Shown here piece by piece: positions 7,925 through 15,646 of a DNA stretch of 34,620 nt; the stretch's first letter is position 1; the number at the start of each line of letters is the position of its first letter. The notes under the pieces were generated by a model, which was not told the origin of the DNA, made no database searches, and worked only from the letters and a program-made list of their open reading frames with translations. Location: contig CAJUMC010000010.1 of NCBI GenBank assembly GCA_910587085.1, positions 46,888 through 81,507 on the forward strand. The letters run 5' to 3'. A program made the position numbers and the translations under genes. This DNA is from an uncultured Lachnospiraceae bacterium. GTDB taxonomy: Bacteria; Bacillota; Clostridia; Lachnospirales; Lachnospiraceae.

Positions 7925-9175
7925 ATGTTCAGTAAAGCGTACGGCGCGGCCATCCAGGGGATTGACGCGCTGCTGGTTCAGATTGAGGCAGACGTGAGCG
8001 ACGGACTGCCCGGTTTTGAACTGGTCGGTTTCCTTGCCTCGGAGGTGCGGGAGGCAAAGGAACGTGTAAGGGTAGCGATCCACAATGCGGGGATCGCGCT
8101 TCCGCCCAAAAGAATTACGGTGAATTTATCGCCGGCGGATGTCCGAAAGGAGGGCACCGCGTTTGATCTTCCGATCGCGATCGCGATTCTGGCCGCATTC
8201 GGCCATATCCCTGAAGAGAATTTGAACAGGACGATTTTTGCGGGAGAGCTCAGCCTGGACGGCAGGCTGAACCCGGTAAACGGCGTGCTTCCGATTGCCT
8301 GCTGTGCAAAGGAGGCGGGGTTTCTGCGCCTTTTTGTGCCGGCGGCAAACCGGACGGAAGGAAGACTTGTACCGGGGCTTGCAGTATGGGGCTGCCGCGG
8401 ACTTGCTCAGGTGCTGCGCGCCCTGCGGGGGGAGTCGGAGGAGGACGGGGAGGCCTCTGACGCCGGAACCATTTCCGGACACAGGGACGGCAGGACGTTC
8501 CCTTGCGCCGACGGGATATCCGACGGGGGGGAGAATTCCGCAAGGCAGCCGGACTTTGCGGATATCTGCGGGCAGACTGCCGCAAAGCGCGCCATCGAGA
8601 TCGCGGTTGCGGGCGGACATAACCTGCTTTTTGCGGGAAGCCCCGGCTCGGGAAAAACAATGCTTGCCAGGCGCATTCCGACAATTATGCCGGAGCTGTC
8701 CCAGGAGGAAAGCCTGGAACTTTCCAAAATATACAGTGTTTCCGGGCGTATGGGTATCCGCGGAAGCCTGATCCGGACGCGTCCGTTCTGCGCGCCGCAC
8801 CATACGATCACCCAGGCTGCCATGGCAGGCGGAGGGAGCCGTCCAAAGCCGGGAGAGATCAGTCTGGCCACCCACGGCGTCCTGTTTCTGGACGAATTTG
8901 CAGAATTTGACCGCCGTACGCTCGAGATGCTGCGCCAGCCGCTGGAGGAGAGGAAAATCACGGTGGATCGCGTGGCGGCGAGCTGCGATTATCCCGCGTC
9001 CTTTATGCTGGTGGCCGCGATGAACATCGCAACTACGATTTTGATACAATGGGAAAACGCCAAAAACGCTGAAAATAAGGCTTTCTGCGGGTTTGGCGGG
9101 TTGGGATTTTTGCGTTTTTTTGTGCTACTACGACTCATGGGCTGTTCTGCCCGGAAATTTTGCACCTCCTTTTAA
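7925..9175 (+). pseudogene. comM: comM/yifB (Mg-chelatase-like AAA+ helicase), truncated by the integrated element
   Basis: Residues 1-367 are a normal ComM/YifB N-terminal and AAA+ region: N-terminal Lon-protease-like fold starting MFSKAYGAAIQGIDALLVQI, Walker A GSPGSGKT (238-245) and Walker B 'GVLFLDEFAEF'. The family sequence should continue as MNPCPCG..., a Cys-rich segment, for roughly another 140 residues. Instead, after N367 (codon ending at 9025) it becomes IATTILIQWEN... and stops at 9175, giving 416 residues. The C-terminal part should lie at the other end of the element. ComM promotes branch migration during transformation, so the chimera is probably inactive. ATG 7925 follows AGGAAGGAG. 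Confidence 0.85.
9020..9030. other. Left attachment junction (attL) inside comM
   Basis: Homology to ComM ends between the AAC codon (9023-9025) and ATC (9026-9028). The exact crossover cannot be fixed without the right end or an empty site; it could lie a few bases either way. The insertion falls in a conserved protein-coding motif, not a tRNA gene. That is typical of large serine recombinases but not proof of one. Confidence 0.6.
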
Positions 9176-9227
9176 CGATTGCCCATTATCACTGTGTAAT
9201 CGTTAAATCTTTAAGCATATCGTTAAA
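9171..9227. repeat. Three copies of the 9-mer ATCGTTAAA
   Basis: The 9-mer is inverted at 9171-9179 (TTTAACGAT) and direct at 9199-9207 and 9219-9227, the last two exactly 20 bp apart. They lie between the attL junction and the first small gene (ribosome site at 9234). This looks like an operator or recombinase/excisionase binding cluster. Confidence 0.6.
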
Positions 9228-9245
9228 TTATTCAAAGGAGAATTT

Positions 9246-9518
9246 ATGTTCACAAAGAAAGAGAAAAGGATGGTCGGGGAAGGGCACTTCACCATCATAA
9301 GGGAAACGGAGCGGTATATTGAGTTCCTTTCCAAGAACACAAAGCACTGCTGGATTATCTGCAAAAGTCAGGATGGCATAGGTAAGCCTGTCATGATCTA
9401 CCATAAGCACAGCCGGGAGACAGAATATTACCATAGGCATTGGAAAACATGGAACGTGGCAAAAGCAGTGGAATCAATCATGCAGCATGACAGGTATGTT
9501 TTGGGTGCGGCAGATTAA
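9246..9518 (+). CDS. Hypothetical protein, 90 residues
   Basis: I do not recognise this gene. It encodes a basic, Tyr/His/Trp-rich soluble protein (EYYHRHWKTWNVAKAVES) without membrane segments or signal peptide. AAAGGAG (9234-9240) is well placed before ATG 9246. It is the first intact gene after the comM junction, which is a usual place for small accessory or excision-related proteins, but no helix-turn-helix is evident. Confidence 0.65.
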   Translation: MFTKKEKRMVGEGHFTIIRETERYIEFLSKNTKHCWIICKSQDGIGKPVMIYHKHSRETEYYHRHWKTWNVAKAVESIMQHDRYVLGAAD

Positions 9519-9561
9519 GAGGGAAGAACAGAATATAAAAAGAGGAAGGTAGAAAAAATAT

Positions 9562-9753
9562 ATGGGACAGAAGATTTATTTTAATTTTGTTAACGTGAGG
9601 AAATATCTAAGGGAAGATAAGGAAACAGGAAAAAGGGTGGTTGTGTCTGTCACGAACCGAAATGCTCTGTCGGTGGAGAGACATATGGAGCTGCTCAATC
9701 TAAATGATGAAGAACACATCTATTTGGAATGCGTGGAGGATAATTTCATGTAG
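9562..9753 (+). CDS. Hypothetical protein, 63 residues
   Basis: This is a small soluble protein (MGQKIYFNFVNVRKYL...) with a mixed beta/alpha look and an acidic C-terminus. GAGGAAGG precedes the ATG. It lies 43 nt after the 90-residue gene and is probably cotranscribed with it. Function is not recognised. Confidence 0.55.
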   Translation: MGQKIYFNFVNVRKYLREDKETGKRVVVSVTNRNALSVERHMELLNLNDEEHIYLECVEDNFM

Positions 9754-9963
9754 GTATTGGCGCAGGGTATGCTTGGGAAATACTTGAGGTTTCAGCATTG
9801 GAAAGTAGGTCATGTAATGTGGGAAACCTGACTTCCGAGAGCTTAAAGGTTCACTAAATTTAACAGCGGCACAGGCGGCTATCAATAATTGATGCCATAG
9901 GATTTTTCGTACTCGTAGGCAAAAGTATAGGGAAATGGCTTGAAATCAAGGGATTTTGAGCAT

Positions 9964-10003
9964 AGAGGGGTTCACCGAGGTGGCTGGTGGGCTCCTCTTT
10001 TTT
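9964..10003 (+). terminator. Probable intrinsic terminator
   Basis: AGAGG (9964-9968) pairs with CCTCT (9994-9998), with an inner CACC/GGTG pairing and a T-run to 10003. It would end transcripts from the two small upstream genes. Confidence 0.55.
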
Positions 10004-10032
10004 ACGTTTTCGGATAGTGAGCGTGGCGATTT

Positions 10033-10132
10033 ATACTATCACGCAAAACTGCCGACTTTTGCGTGATAGTATGAGTTTTGCGTGAAAGTATGGGGTTTTG
10101 CGTGATAGTTTAAAAGTTTTGCGTGTTTGTAT
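10033..10132. repeat. Iteron-like array of TTTTGCGTGATAGTAT
   Basis: One inverted copy (10033-10048) and four direct copies (10057-10072, 10076-10091, 10096-10111, 10117-10132) occur at 19-21-bp steps. The first pair is a perfect 16-bp inverted repeat with an 8-nt spacer. Direct copies 2-4 carry 1-2 changes in the second half (GTGAAAG, GTGATAGTTT, GTGTTTG), while TTTTGCGTG is constant. The layout resembles iterons or a multi-site operator. Confidence 0.85.
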
Positions 10133-10326
10133 GCAAATGCTGTTGAAATTTGGCGGTATTGTCGAATTTTATTAAAGCGTTTAGATATCGGCAGATACGA
10201 ATGCGGAAAGCTGAATACGGTGTTTCCAGCATTACATAGATTTGAAAGTTATGTTATTTCCTTTAGAAGGACTGGTATTCTGCCGAAGTAATAGGAAACA
10301 GCAGAAAGCGAAAGGAGGCTCCGCTT

Positions 10327-10692
10327 ATGAAAATGCGTACAGAATATACCTGCCCTTTGGAGCTTGTGCATGACATGATCAAAGGAAAATGGAAGCCGAT
10401 CATCCTATGGCGGCTACGTTTAGGGGCGACATCTTTGGCGAAGCTGGAACGGGACATAGACGGCATCACACAGAAGATGCTGCTGGAGCAGCTAAAGGAA
10501 CTGACCGATTATGGGTTTGTGGAGAAGAAATCCTATGAGGGGTATCCGCTCCGGGTGGAATATTCCCTAACAAGTGATATGGGAATGAAGATACTGGAAG
10601 CGTTAAGGATCATGCAGCATATCGGGATTGACTACCTGAAAGCAAACGGCATGGGGCATATTCTGGAGGAAAAGGGTGTAGTCCCGGATTAG
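10327..10692 (+). CDS. HxlR (DUF24)-family transcriptional regulator, probably redox-sensing
   Basis: This 121-residue winged-helix regulator has the family core 'GKWKPIILWRLRLGATSLAKLERDIDGITQKMLLEQLKELTDYGFVEKKSY'. Cys9 (YTCPLELV) sits where YodB, CatR and HypR carry their N-terminal sensing cysteine, so regulation by quinones, electrophiles or oxidants is likely. AAAGGAGG (10311-10318) precedes ATG 10327. It lies directly upstream of a PEBP and membrane-protein operon whose promoter carries an inverted repeat that this protein probably binds. Confidence 0.88.
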   Translation: MKMRTEYTCPLELVHDMIKGKWKPIILWRLRLGATSLAKLERDIDGITQKMLLEQLKELTDYGFVEKKSYEGYPLRVEYSLTSDMGMKILEALRIMQHIGIDYLKANGMGHILEEKGVVPD

Positions 10693-10742
10693 TACCCACG
10701 AAAAAGTGGGTAATTTACTGTCGGGGAGCCGCCGCTTATAAT
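10693..10742 (+). promoter_or_regulatory. Promoter and HxlR-type operator for the PEBP operon
   Basis: TACCCAC-N6-GTGGGTA (10693-10712) is a perfect inverted repeat abutting the -35 TTTACT (10714-10719). A 17-bp spacer leads to a perfect TATAAT (10737-10742). Placement immediately after the hxlR-type stop codon and over the promoter suggests repression or activation by that regulator. Confidence 0.7.
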
Positions 10743-10775
10743 ATCATCAGAAAATAAAGATGGAGGTTATCGAAG

Positions 10776-11279
10776 ATGAATGTTACAAGCAGCGGTATCA
10801 TAGACGGGGTGATCCAGCCCCAATATGGCGGTCAGGGGACACAGTTCAATGAAAACGGAATCCCTACCTATTCCCTGCCGTTTACGGTGGAAGATGCACC
10901 GGAAGGAACGGTGTCGCTTGCCATTGTTCTGGAGGATAAGGACGCATACCCGGTGACAGGGGGATTCGCATGGATACACTGGCTGGCGGCAAACATAACC
11001 CGCTTTGAGATCAAAGAAAATGAGAGCCAGACGGCGGATGATTTTGTGCAGGGAAGGAACAGTTGGACGAGCATACAGGGCGGAGAGCAGTCTGCGGAGC
11101 TTTCCTGCTATTACGGCGGGATGACACCGCCCGATAAGCCGCACATATATGAACTTCATGTGTATGCCTTGGATAAGATGCTGGATTTGGAGCGGGGCTT
11201 TCTGCTAAATGAGCTTTACCGTGAAATGGATGGGCATATTTTGGCGCAGCATACTTTAAAAGGGATTTATGAAAATTAG
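10776..11279 (+). CDS. YbhB/YbcL-type PEBP (Raf-kinase-inhibitor-like) protein
   Basis: This 167-residue cytoplasmic protein of the phosphatidylethanolamine-binding family shows the ligand-pocket blocks 'PEGTVSLAIVLEDKDAYPVTGGFAWIHWLAANI' and 'YYGGMTPPDKPHIYELHVYALD'. Bacterial members have no settled function; they often accompany redox or drug-response regulators, as here (HxlR upstream). GGAGG (10762-10766) precedes ATG 10776. It overlaps the following membrane-protein gene by 11 nt, so the two are translationally coupled. Confidence 0.88.
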   Translation: MNVTSSGIIDGVIQPQYGGQGTQFNENGIPTYSLPFTVEDAPEGTVSLAIVLEDKDAYPVTGGFAWIHWLAANITRFEIKENESQTADDFVQGRNSWTSIQGGEQSAELSCYYGGMTPPDKPHIYELHVYALDKMLDLERGFLLNELYREMDGHILAQHTLKGIYEN

Positions 11280-11802
11280 CTGCCTGAAAGTCGGCGGGCG
11301 TACAATAAAAACAGTTGTGGCTGTATTCCTGTGTCTGCTGACAGGCATCATAAGAAAATCGGACACAGCTTTCTATGCCGCTATTGCCGCCGTGCTGTGC
11401 GTACAGCGCACATCTAAAGACAGTTTCCGGGAAGCATTCAACAGGGAGACGGCTACAGTTATCGGAGGTATATGGGGGATGCTCGTTTTACTTTTTGAGA
11501 GGAATGTCTGGTGTGTTCCATATGAAGCGTTGCGCTACCTGTTTCTATCGATGCTTCTTATTCCCATCATAAAGTTTTCTGTTTTGATAAAGATGGAAAG
11601 AGGAACGTTCCTCATGTGTGTTGTTTTCCTGTGTATTACCGTGACGCATGGAAATGATGAAAACACTTTGGCTTTTGGGGTTGCGCGGATTTTGGATACT
11701 ACGATTGGCATTGTGATTGCTTTAATAATAAACCAGTTTCCAATCCGCAGGACAAAAGGAGAGCGGGTATTGCGCCGCTTCCGCAATCATGGGAAATTTT
11801 GA
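11269..11802 (+). CDS. ArAE/FUSC-like aromatic-acid exporter family membrane protein (short form)
   Basis: This 177-residue protein has about five membrane segments, including VVAVFLCLLTGII, TAFYAAIAAVLCVQ, IGGIWGMLVLLF and ILDTTIGIVIALIINQFP. The 'RTIKTVVAVFLCLL...FYAAIAAVLCVQRTSKDSFREAFNRETATVIGG' pattern is that of the N-terminal half of YqjA/ArAE (FUSC) proteins. These usually carry an additional long C-terminal cytoplasmic domain that is missing here. It may work as a short version or be truncated. The context with an HxlR sensor fits efflux of an aromatic or quinone-like compound; this is inference. Confidence 0.7.
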   Translation: MKISCLKVGGRTIKTVVAVFLCLLTGIIRKSDTAFYAAIAAVLCVQRTSKDSFREAFNRETATVIGGIWGMLVLLFERNVWCVPYEALRYLFLSMLLIPIIKFSVLIKMERGTFLMCVVFLCITVTHGNDENTLAFGVARILDTTIGIVIALIINQFPIRRTKGERVLRRFRNHGKF

Positions 11803-11920
11803 TAAACCACAGATGGTTTATGAGGCATATCGGCAAAGTACGGAAAATCTGAAATCCTATATGCCGCGCCAGTGGAGCTTTGTGAGAGGAATGGCTGGCG
11901 TGTTCAGGGAGATGGAGTAG
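11789..11920 (+). CDS. Possible 43-residue protein or remnant
   Basis: This ORF (MGNFDKPQMVYEAYRQ..., ending VFREME) overlaps the end of the preceding membrane-protein gene by 14 nt and has no clear ribosome site. It might be coupled, or it might be the surviving tail of a longer gene, for example a displaced C-terminal part of the exporter. Function is not recognised. Confidence 0.3.
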   Translation: MGNFDKPQMVYEAYRQSTENLKSYMPRQWSFVRGMAGVFREME

Positions 11921-11934
11921 TGGCATTATAGGTT

Positions 11935-12312
11935 TTATGTAGAGCCGTCATTTACACGCTCTATTTCTTTCTTGTAAAATTCTATCTTCTCATCCAATTT
12001 TGCTTTATGTTCCTGCAACAATGCTATCTGTTCATTCAGTGTCTGACGGTGCTGCACCAGCATTTCCATCCTTTCGGACAGGGTGGGATCGCCGTCTGCC
12101 CGGAGCTGGGCATAGTGCTTTATTTCTTTAATGGGCATCCCCGTATCTTTCAGGCGTTTGATGAATTCGATCCATGTAAGGTCTTTGTCAGAATAGCAGC
12201 GGCGGTTGCTGGCATTTCTTTCTGGCATAATCAATCCTTCATGCTCATAGTAGCGCAGGGTATGTATCCCAAGATTTGTAAGTTTTGAAAATTCACCGAT
12301 AGAATATTCCAT
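11935..12312 (-). CDS. MerR-family transcriptional regulator
   Basis: This 125-residue regulator has the MerR winged helix at the N-terminus (YSIGEFSKLTNLGIHTLRYYEHEGLIMPERNASNRRCYSDKDL) and a C-terminal dimerisation coiled coil (LNEQIALLQEHKAKLDEKIEFYKKEIERV). Cys39 lies in the wing; no C-terminal metal-binding cysteines are present, so an electrophile or small-molecule signal is more likely than a metal. It is divergent from the dehydrogenase gene and shares the 19-bp-spacer promoter typical of MerR targets. Confidence 0.9.
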   Translation of the reverse strand: MEYSIGEFSKLTNLGIHTLRYYEHEGLIMPERNASNRRCYSDKDLTWIEFIKRLKDTGMPIKEIKHYAQLRADGDPTLSERMEMLVQHRQTLNEQIALLQEHKAKLDEKIEFYKKEIERVNDGST

Positions 12313-12333
12313 AAAAAAATCGCTCCAATCCTC

Positions 12334-12364
12334 TTGACATAGAGTTTACTCTACATTGTATGGT
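12334..12364 (+). promoter_or_regulatory. MerR-type promoter with 19-bp spacer
   Basis: TTGACA (12334-12339) and TATGGT (12359-12364) are separated by 19 bp, longer than the normal 17. The spacer holds the palindrome TAGAGT-TT-ACTCTA (12340-12353). This is the classic geometry of MerR-activated promoters and points at the dehydrogenase gene. Confidence 0.85.
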
Positions 12365-12397
12365 ATGGATTATACCAAATCGAAGGAGGATTTTCAA

Positions 12398-13189
12398 ATG
12401 GTTCAGGAAACGGGGAAATATACAGTTATTACCGGGGCGAGTTCCGGCATAGGGTACGAGGCGGCAAAGGCATTTGCAGAGCGGGGCAGGAATCTGGTCA
12501 TTATAGCGAGGCGTGAAAACAATCTGAAAATTCTGCAACAGGAAATTTTAGGGAAACATCCGGATTTGGATGTTGTCATCAGAAGCACCGATCTATCTGT
12601 GCCGGAAAACGTATATCAGCTTTACAGCAGTTTGAAGGAGTACGAAATTGAGGCATGGATTAACAATGCAGGTTTCGGAAATTATGACAGCGTGGCAAAA
12701 CAGGACTTAAAGAAGATAGGGCAGATGCTGCATTTAAACGTAGAGGCTTTGACGCTCCTGTCCTCATTGTTTGTCCGTGATTACAAAGATGTGGAAGGGA
12801 CACAGCTTATCAATATATCCTCCTGTGGGGGCTATACCATTGTTCCCACGGCAGTGACTTACTGTGCGGCAAAGTTTTATGTCAGCGCATTTACGGAAGG
12901 TCTGGCAAGGGAACTGGAGGAAGCAGGCGCAAAAATGAAGGTGAAGGTGCTGGCACCCGCTGCAACAAGGACGGAGTTTGGAATGGTGGCGAACAATGTC
13001 AGTGAATATGATTATGATAAGTCTTTTGGGACATACCATACAAGCCAGCAGATGGCCGGATTCCTGATTGAACTGTATGACAGTGGAAAAGTGGTTGGGC
13101 TGATAGACAGGGAGGATTTCTGTTTCCGCCTGACTGATCCATTGCTTCCATATGCGGGCAGTTCGGCACATAATCAGAAACGTATGTGA
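12398..13189 (+). CDS. Short-chain dehydrogenase/reductase (SDR) family oxidoreductase
   Basis: This 263-residue NAD(P)-dependent oxidoreductase has a Rossmann motif TGASSGIG (12-19), NNAG (in AWINNAGFGNYD), a catalytic Ser in INISSCGG and Y155-xxx-K159 (YCAAK). 'LVIIARRENNL' with Arg after the second strand suggests NADPH preference. The start is ATG 12398 after GGAGG (12385-12389), not the upstream in-frame ATGs. It is driven by the MerR-type promoter and is the likely effector of that switch, reducing a carbonyl or similar electrophile. The substrate is unknown. Confidence 0.9.
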   Translation: MVQETGKYTVITGASSGIGYEAAKAFAERGRNLVIIARRENNLKILQQEILGKHPDLDVVIRSTDLSVPENVYQLYSSLKEYEIEAWINNAGFGNYDSVAKQDLKKIGQMLHLNVEALTLLSSLFVRDYKDVEGTQLINISSCGGYTIVPTAVTYCAAKFYVSAFTEGLARELEEAGAKMKVKVLAPAATRTEFGMVANNVSEYDYDKSFGTYHTSQQMAGFLIELYDSGKVVGLIDREDFCFRLTDPLLPYAGSSAHNQKRM

Positions 13190-13222
13190 GCATAGGAATA
13201 TAAGGAACCATACAAAAGAGAT

Positions 13223-13256
13223 CGCCGCTATGGGGAGATTCACCTCATAAGCGGCG
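13223..13256 (+). terminator. Hairpin after the dehydrogenase gene
   Basis: CGCCGC (13223-13228) pairs with GCGGCG (13251-13256), extended by ATGGGG/CCTCAT. There is no T-run directly after, so termination may be inefficient or Rho-dependent. From 13257 to 13354 nothing else is evident. Confidence 0.35.
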
Positions 13257-13354
13257 GCCTGCCGTTTCCGCCGGATTATATGATTGGAAGTGCTGTCGGA
13301 TGAAAGGCGAAAAACTTTAGGGGTGATTTAGGATTTTTTCAAAACGATTCTGCC

Positions 13355-13422
13355 TTTCGTTCCCGAAAAGTGGTCGTTTCGTTCCCTCCGCCCGAAAAAC
13401 GGAAATTTTCTGCCGATATAAT
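13355..13422 (+). promoter_or_regulatory. LytTR-type operator repeats and promoter for the two-component operon
   Basis: TTTCGTTCCC occurs at 13355-13364 and again at 13377-13386, one exact 22-bp period apart, as for AgrA/ComE-type LytTR regulators. A TATAAT at 13417-13422 lacks a recognisable -35 (GAAAAA at the expected place), consistent with activator dependence. The regulator encoded downstream is LytTR-type, so autoregulation is likely. Confidence 0.65.
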
Positions 13423-13458
13423 AAGTGAAAGCCTATGCAGGATTTGAGGTGATGGATA

Positions 13459-14163
13459 TTGGATATAGCAGTTGTGGATGATGAAAAAGCGATCAGGGAG
13501 CATATCTGCGCCCTGATTGAAAGACAGAAACCGGGGAGCAACATAGAAGCCTGTGCCACGGGAGAGGAGCTTCTTGCATCGGGGAAGTGGTTTGACATTG
13601 TTTTCCTTGACATACAGATGGACGGCATGAACGGCATTGAGGCGGCGGGGAAGCTGCGGGAGCGGCAGGAGGACGCTGTCCTCATATTTATTACGGGCAT
13701 CAAGGAATATGTATTTGACGCCCTTGACCTCTATGCGTTCCACTACCTTTTGAAGCCGCTGGATGAAAAGAAATTTGCGGAAGTGCTGGAAAAGGCGGCA
13801 TGGGAGGCGAAGAAAAAGAAGGAGAAGAAGTGCATCTTCTTAAAGACGAGGAACCTTACGCTTGACCAGTCTGACATCCTGTATGTTGAGAGCAGGGCGA
13901 AGAAACTGGAGATACACACCGCCGGGGCGGATAAGGCCATAGAGATATATGCTTCTATGGATGAGCTGGAGGGGCAGCTTGGGGAGGATTTCTACCGCTG
14001 CCACCGGGCGTACATCGTGAACATGGCGCATATCACGGAGTATGACAATGAGAGCATAACCCTTACAAACGGCGATAAGGTATATCTGACCAAAAAGAAG
14101 TACGGCGGGTTTGTAAAGGCTTATATGTGGTTTTTGCAGAATGGGGGTGTGTCCAGTGTTTGA
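13459..14163 (+). CDS. LytTR-family response regulator (AgrA-like)
   Basis: This 234-residue response regulator has an N-terminal receiver domain (MDIAVVDDEKAI, acidic D7-D8, phospho-acceptor D51 in FLDIQMDG, Lys in YLLKPLDEKKF) and a C-terminal LytTR DNA-binding domain (about 130-230: RNLTLDQSDILYVES and FYRCHRAYIVNMAHI). A TTG start at 13459 is used, behind AGGTGAT (13447-13453); the ATG at 13452 is in another frame and stops at once. It overlaps the kinase gene by 8 nt. Confidence 0.9.
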   Translation: MDIAVVDDEKAIREHICALIERQKPGSNIEACATGEELLASGKWFDIVFLDIQMDGMNGIEAAGKLRERQEDAVLIFITGIKEYVFDALDLYAFHYLLKPLDEKKFAEVLEKAAWEAKKKKEKKCIFLKTRNLTLDQSDILYVESRAKKLEIHTAGADKAIEIYASMDELEGQLGEDFYRCHRAYIVNMAHITEYDNESITLTNGDKVYLTKKKYGGFVKAYMWFLQNGGVSSV

Positions 14164-15646
14164 AACAGCGAATGTCATTTTTTCCGTGTGCCTTTATTTC
14201 TTTCAGGGATACTGCCTGCAATATTTTTATGGGAGCTTTCTGGAAAGCAGGACAAAGGACGGGAGATGGGGCGGTCTGGCAGTGGCGGCTTCGTATGCAG
14301 TGTTCAGGCTGGCTTTGTTCTGGGCTGTTCCGTCAAAAAGTTGGGATTACAGGGTGGAAGTCTGGAAGATGCTGTTGGCATTGTGTGTGCTGGCTGTTCT
14401 TGCCGCTTGTTTTTATAAAGCGTTGCATTTGATTACAGTATTTCTTGTAGTTGCATTTCAGGCTGTTGCGGATATCAGCCGTTATGTGACAGCCATATTG
14501 TTAGGTGAGCTGGGAGAAGGACTGCTTGGACTGTGGAACTGGCTCGCCGGGAATGGGCGGCTTGCAACGGAAGATGCATTCTGTATTGCCGTAAATGTAG
14601 GGCTGGCCATCCAGTGGATCATTGAGTGCATGGTCATTGCGCTGGTTCTGTATCTGTCACTGAAAAAGATTGTACGGGATTTCCGTGAGAAAGAGCATGG
14701 CATCAGCAGGATGGAACTTCTATTTATCCTTACTCCGGCGGCCGTGGGACTGATGCTCTGTGTGCTGTTGCGTATCATCATGGTCACAGTGGAGGACGGT
14801 GCGGCGAGGATTCTGTATGACAGGTATCCAATATTGCTCTTTGTACTTCCAACAATCCTGTTCCTGTCGCTTCTTTCCATCCTGTATGGGGTGAAGCTGT
14901 TCCAGGACATGGTCTGCTGGAACAGGGAAAGGAGCAGCCGGATCGTACTTGAAAAGCAGGTGCAGAGCCTGCAGGAACACATGGAGGAGATGGAGCGCAT
15001 CAATTCCGGCATAAGGGGAATGAAGCATGACATGAAGAATACCCTTTCCGTCATCCAGCGGCTTTCCGCCGGGAGCGGCGCAGATGAAAACCCGGAACTG
15101 CAGGCGTATCTGGAAGAACTGAACCAGACTATGGACAGACTGGAGTTCCGTTTCAGGACGGGGAACACAGTGGTGGATACCCTGCTGAACATGAAATACC
15201 ATGAGATCACCCGCATGGTGCCGGACTTGCAGATGGATGTCGGAGGGCTGCAGTTCCCCAAAAAACTGTTTATACAAAGTTATGATATCGGTATCATCTT
15301 GGGAAATGCGCTGGATAACGCAATGGAGGCGTGCCGGAAACTGAAGGAGAAGGAGCTGGATGCCGCAGCTTTTATCCGCATCAGTTCTTTCCAAAAGAGG
15401 GAGCTGTTTTTCCTGAAAGTGGAGAACAGCTTTGACGGGCGGCTGGTGCGGAAACCGCAGAAGGAATTCCCCATGACGGATAAGGCGGACAGGGAGAACC
15501 ACGGGATAGGGCTTGCAAATATCAAAAGCACAGCGGAGAAGTATCAGGGGACAATGGATTTCAAAGTAAAAGGCAGGGTATTCATCCTGTCCGTGATGAT
15601 GAAAAATGAAAGGAGAGAGGAAGATGGACTTTGGAGTGACAGGTAA
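14156..15646 (+). CDS. GHKL-domain sensor histidine kinase (AgrC-like)
   Basis: This 496-residue membrane kinase has six or so N-terminal hydrophobic helices (to about residue 245), a coiled-coil linker (EKQVQSLQEHMEEMERI) and H291 in 'RGMKHDMKNTL' as the phosphorylated histidine. A GHKL ATPase follows, with an N-box IILGNALDNAMEAC and a G-box HGIGLANI. GTG 14156 is favoured by GGGGGTG six bases upstream; an ATG at 14141 would add five residues. It pairs with the LytTR regulator like Agr systems, but no agrB/agrD is nearby. Its 3' end overlaps the next gene by 23 nt, linking the sensor to the DUF6033-like cluster. Confidence 0.9.
   Translation: MFETANVIFSVCLYFFQGYCLQYFYGSFLESRTKDGRWGGLAVAASYAVFRLALFWAVPSKSWDYRVEVWKMLLALCVLAVLAACFYKALHLITVFLVVAFQAVADISRYVTAILLGELGEGLLGLWNWLAGNGRLATEDAFCIAVNVGLAIQWIIECMVIALVLYLSLKKIVRDFREKEHGISRMELLFILTPAAVGLMLCVLLRIIMVTVEDGAARILYDRYPILLFVLPTILFLSLLSILYGVKLFQDMVCWNRERSSRIVLEKQVQSLQEHMEEMERINSGIRGMKHDMKNTLSVIQRLSAGSGADENPELQAYLEELNQTMDRLEFRFRTGNTVVDTLLNMKYHEITRMVPDLQMDVGGLQFPKKLFIQSYDIGIILGNALDNAMEACRKLKEKELDAAAFIRISSFQKRELFFLKVENSFDGRLVRKPQKEFPMTDKADRENHGIGLANIKSTAEKYQGTMDFKVKGRVFILSVMMKNERREEDGLWSDR

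Larger units (their letters stand above)
9754..10326. other. 573-bp non-coding stretch with terminator and iteron-like repeats
   Basis: No convincing gene. The first 200 bp look like decayed coding sequence without a start. They are followed by a terminator-like hairpin (9964-10003), the repeat array at 10033-10132 and an AT-rich segment leading to the hxlR-type gene. A weak promoter-like TTGTCG-17-TAGATA occurs in the last part. Confidence 0.6.

Noticed and set aside
9020..9250. Integration into a tRNA gene or a local integrase
   Set aside because: The junction is inside comM coding sequence, no tRNA cloverleaf was found, and only 220 bp separate it from the first small gene.
10033..10132. 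Possible CRISPR array in the TTTTGCGTG repeats
   Set aside because: Only 3-5 bases separate the 16-mers, one copy is inverted, and the pattern fits iterons or operators.
13190..14163. A complete Agr quorum-sensing locus
   Set aside because: No AgrB-like membrane protease and no AgrD-like peptide ORF was found upstream or downstream of the LytTR/GHKL pair.
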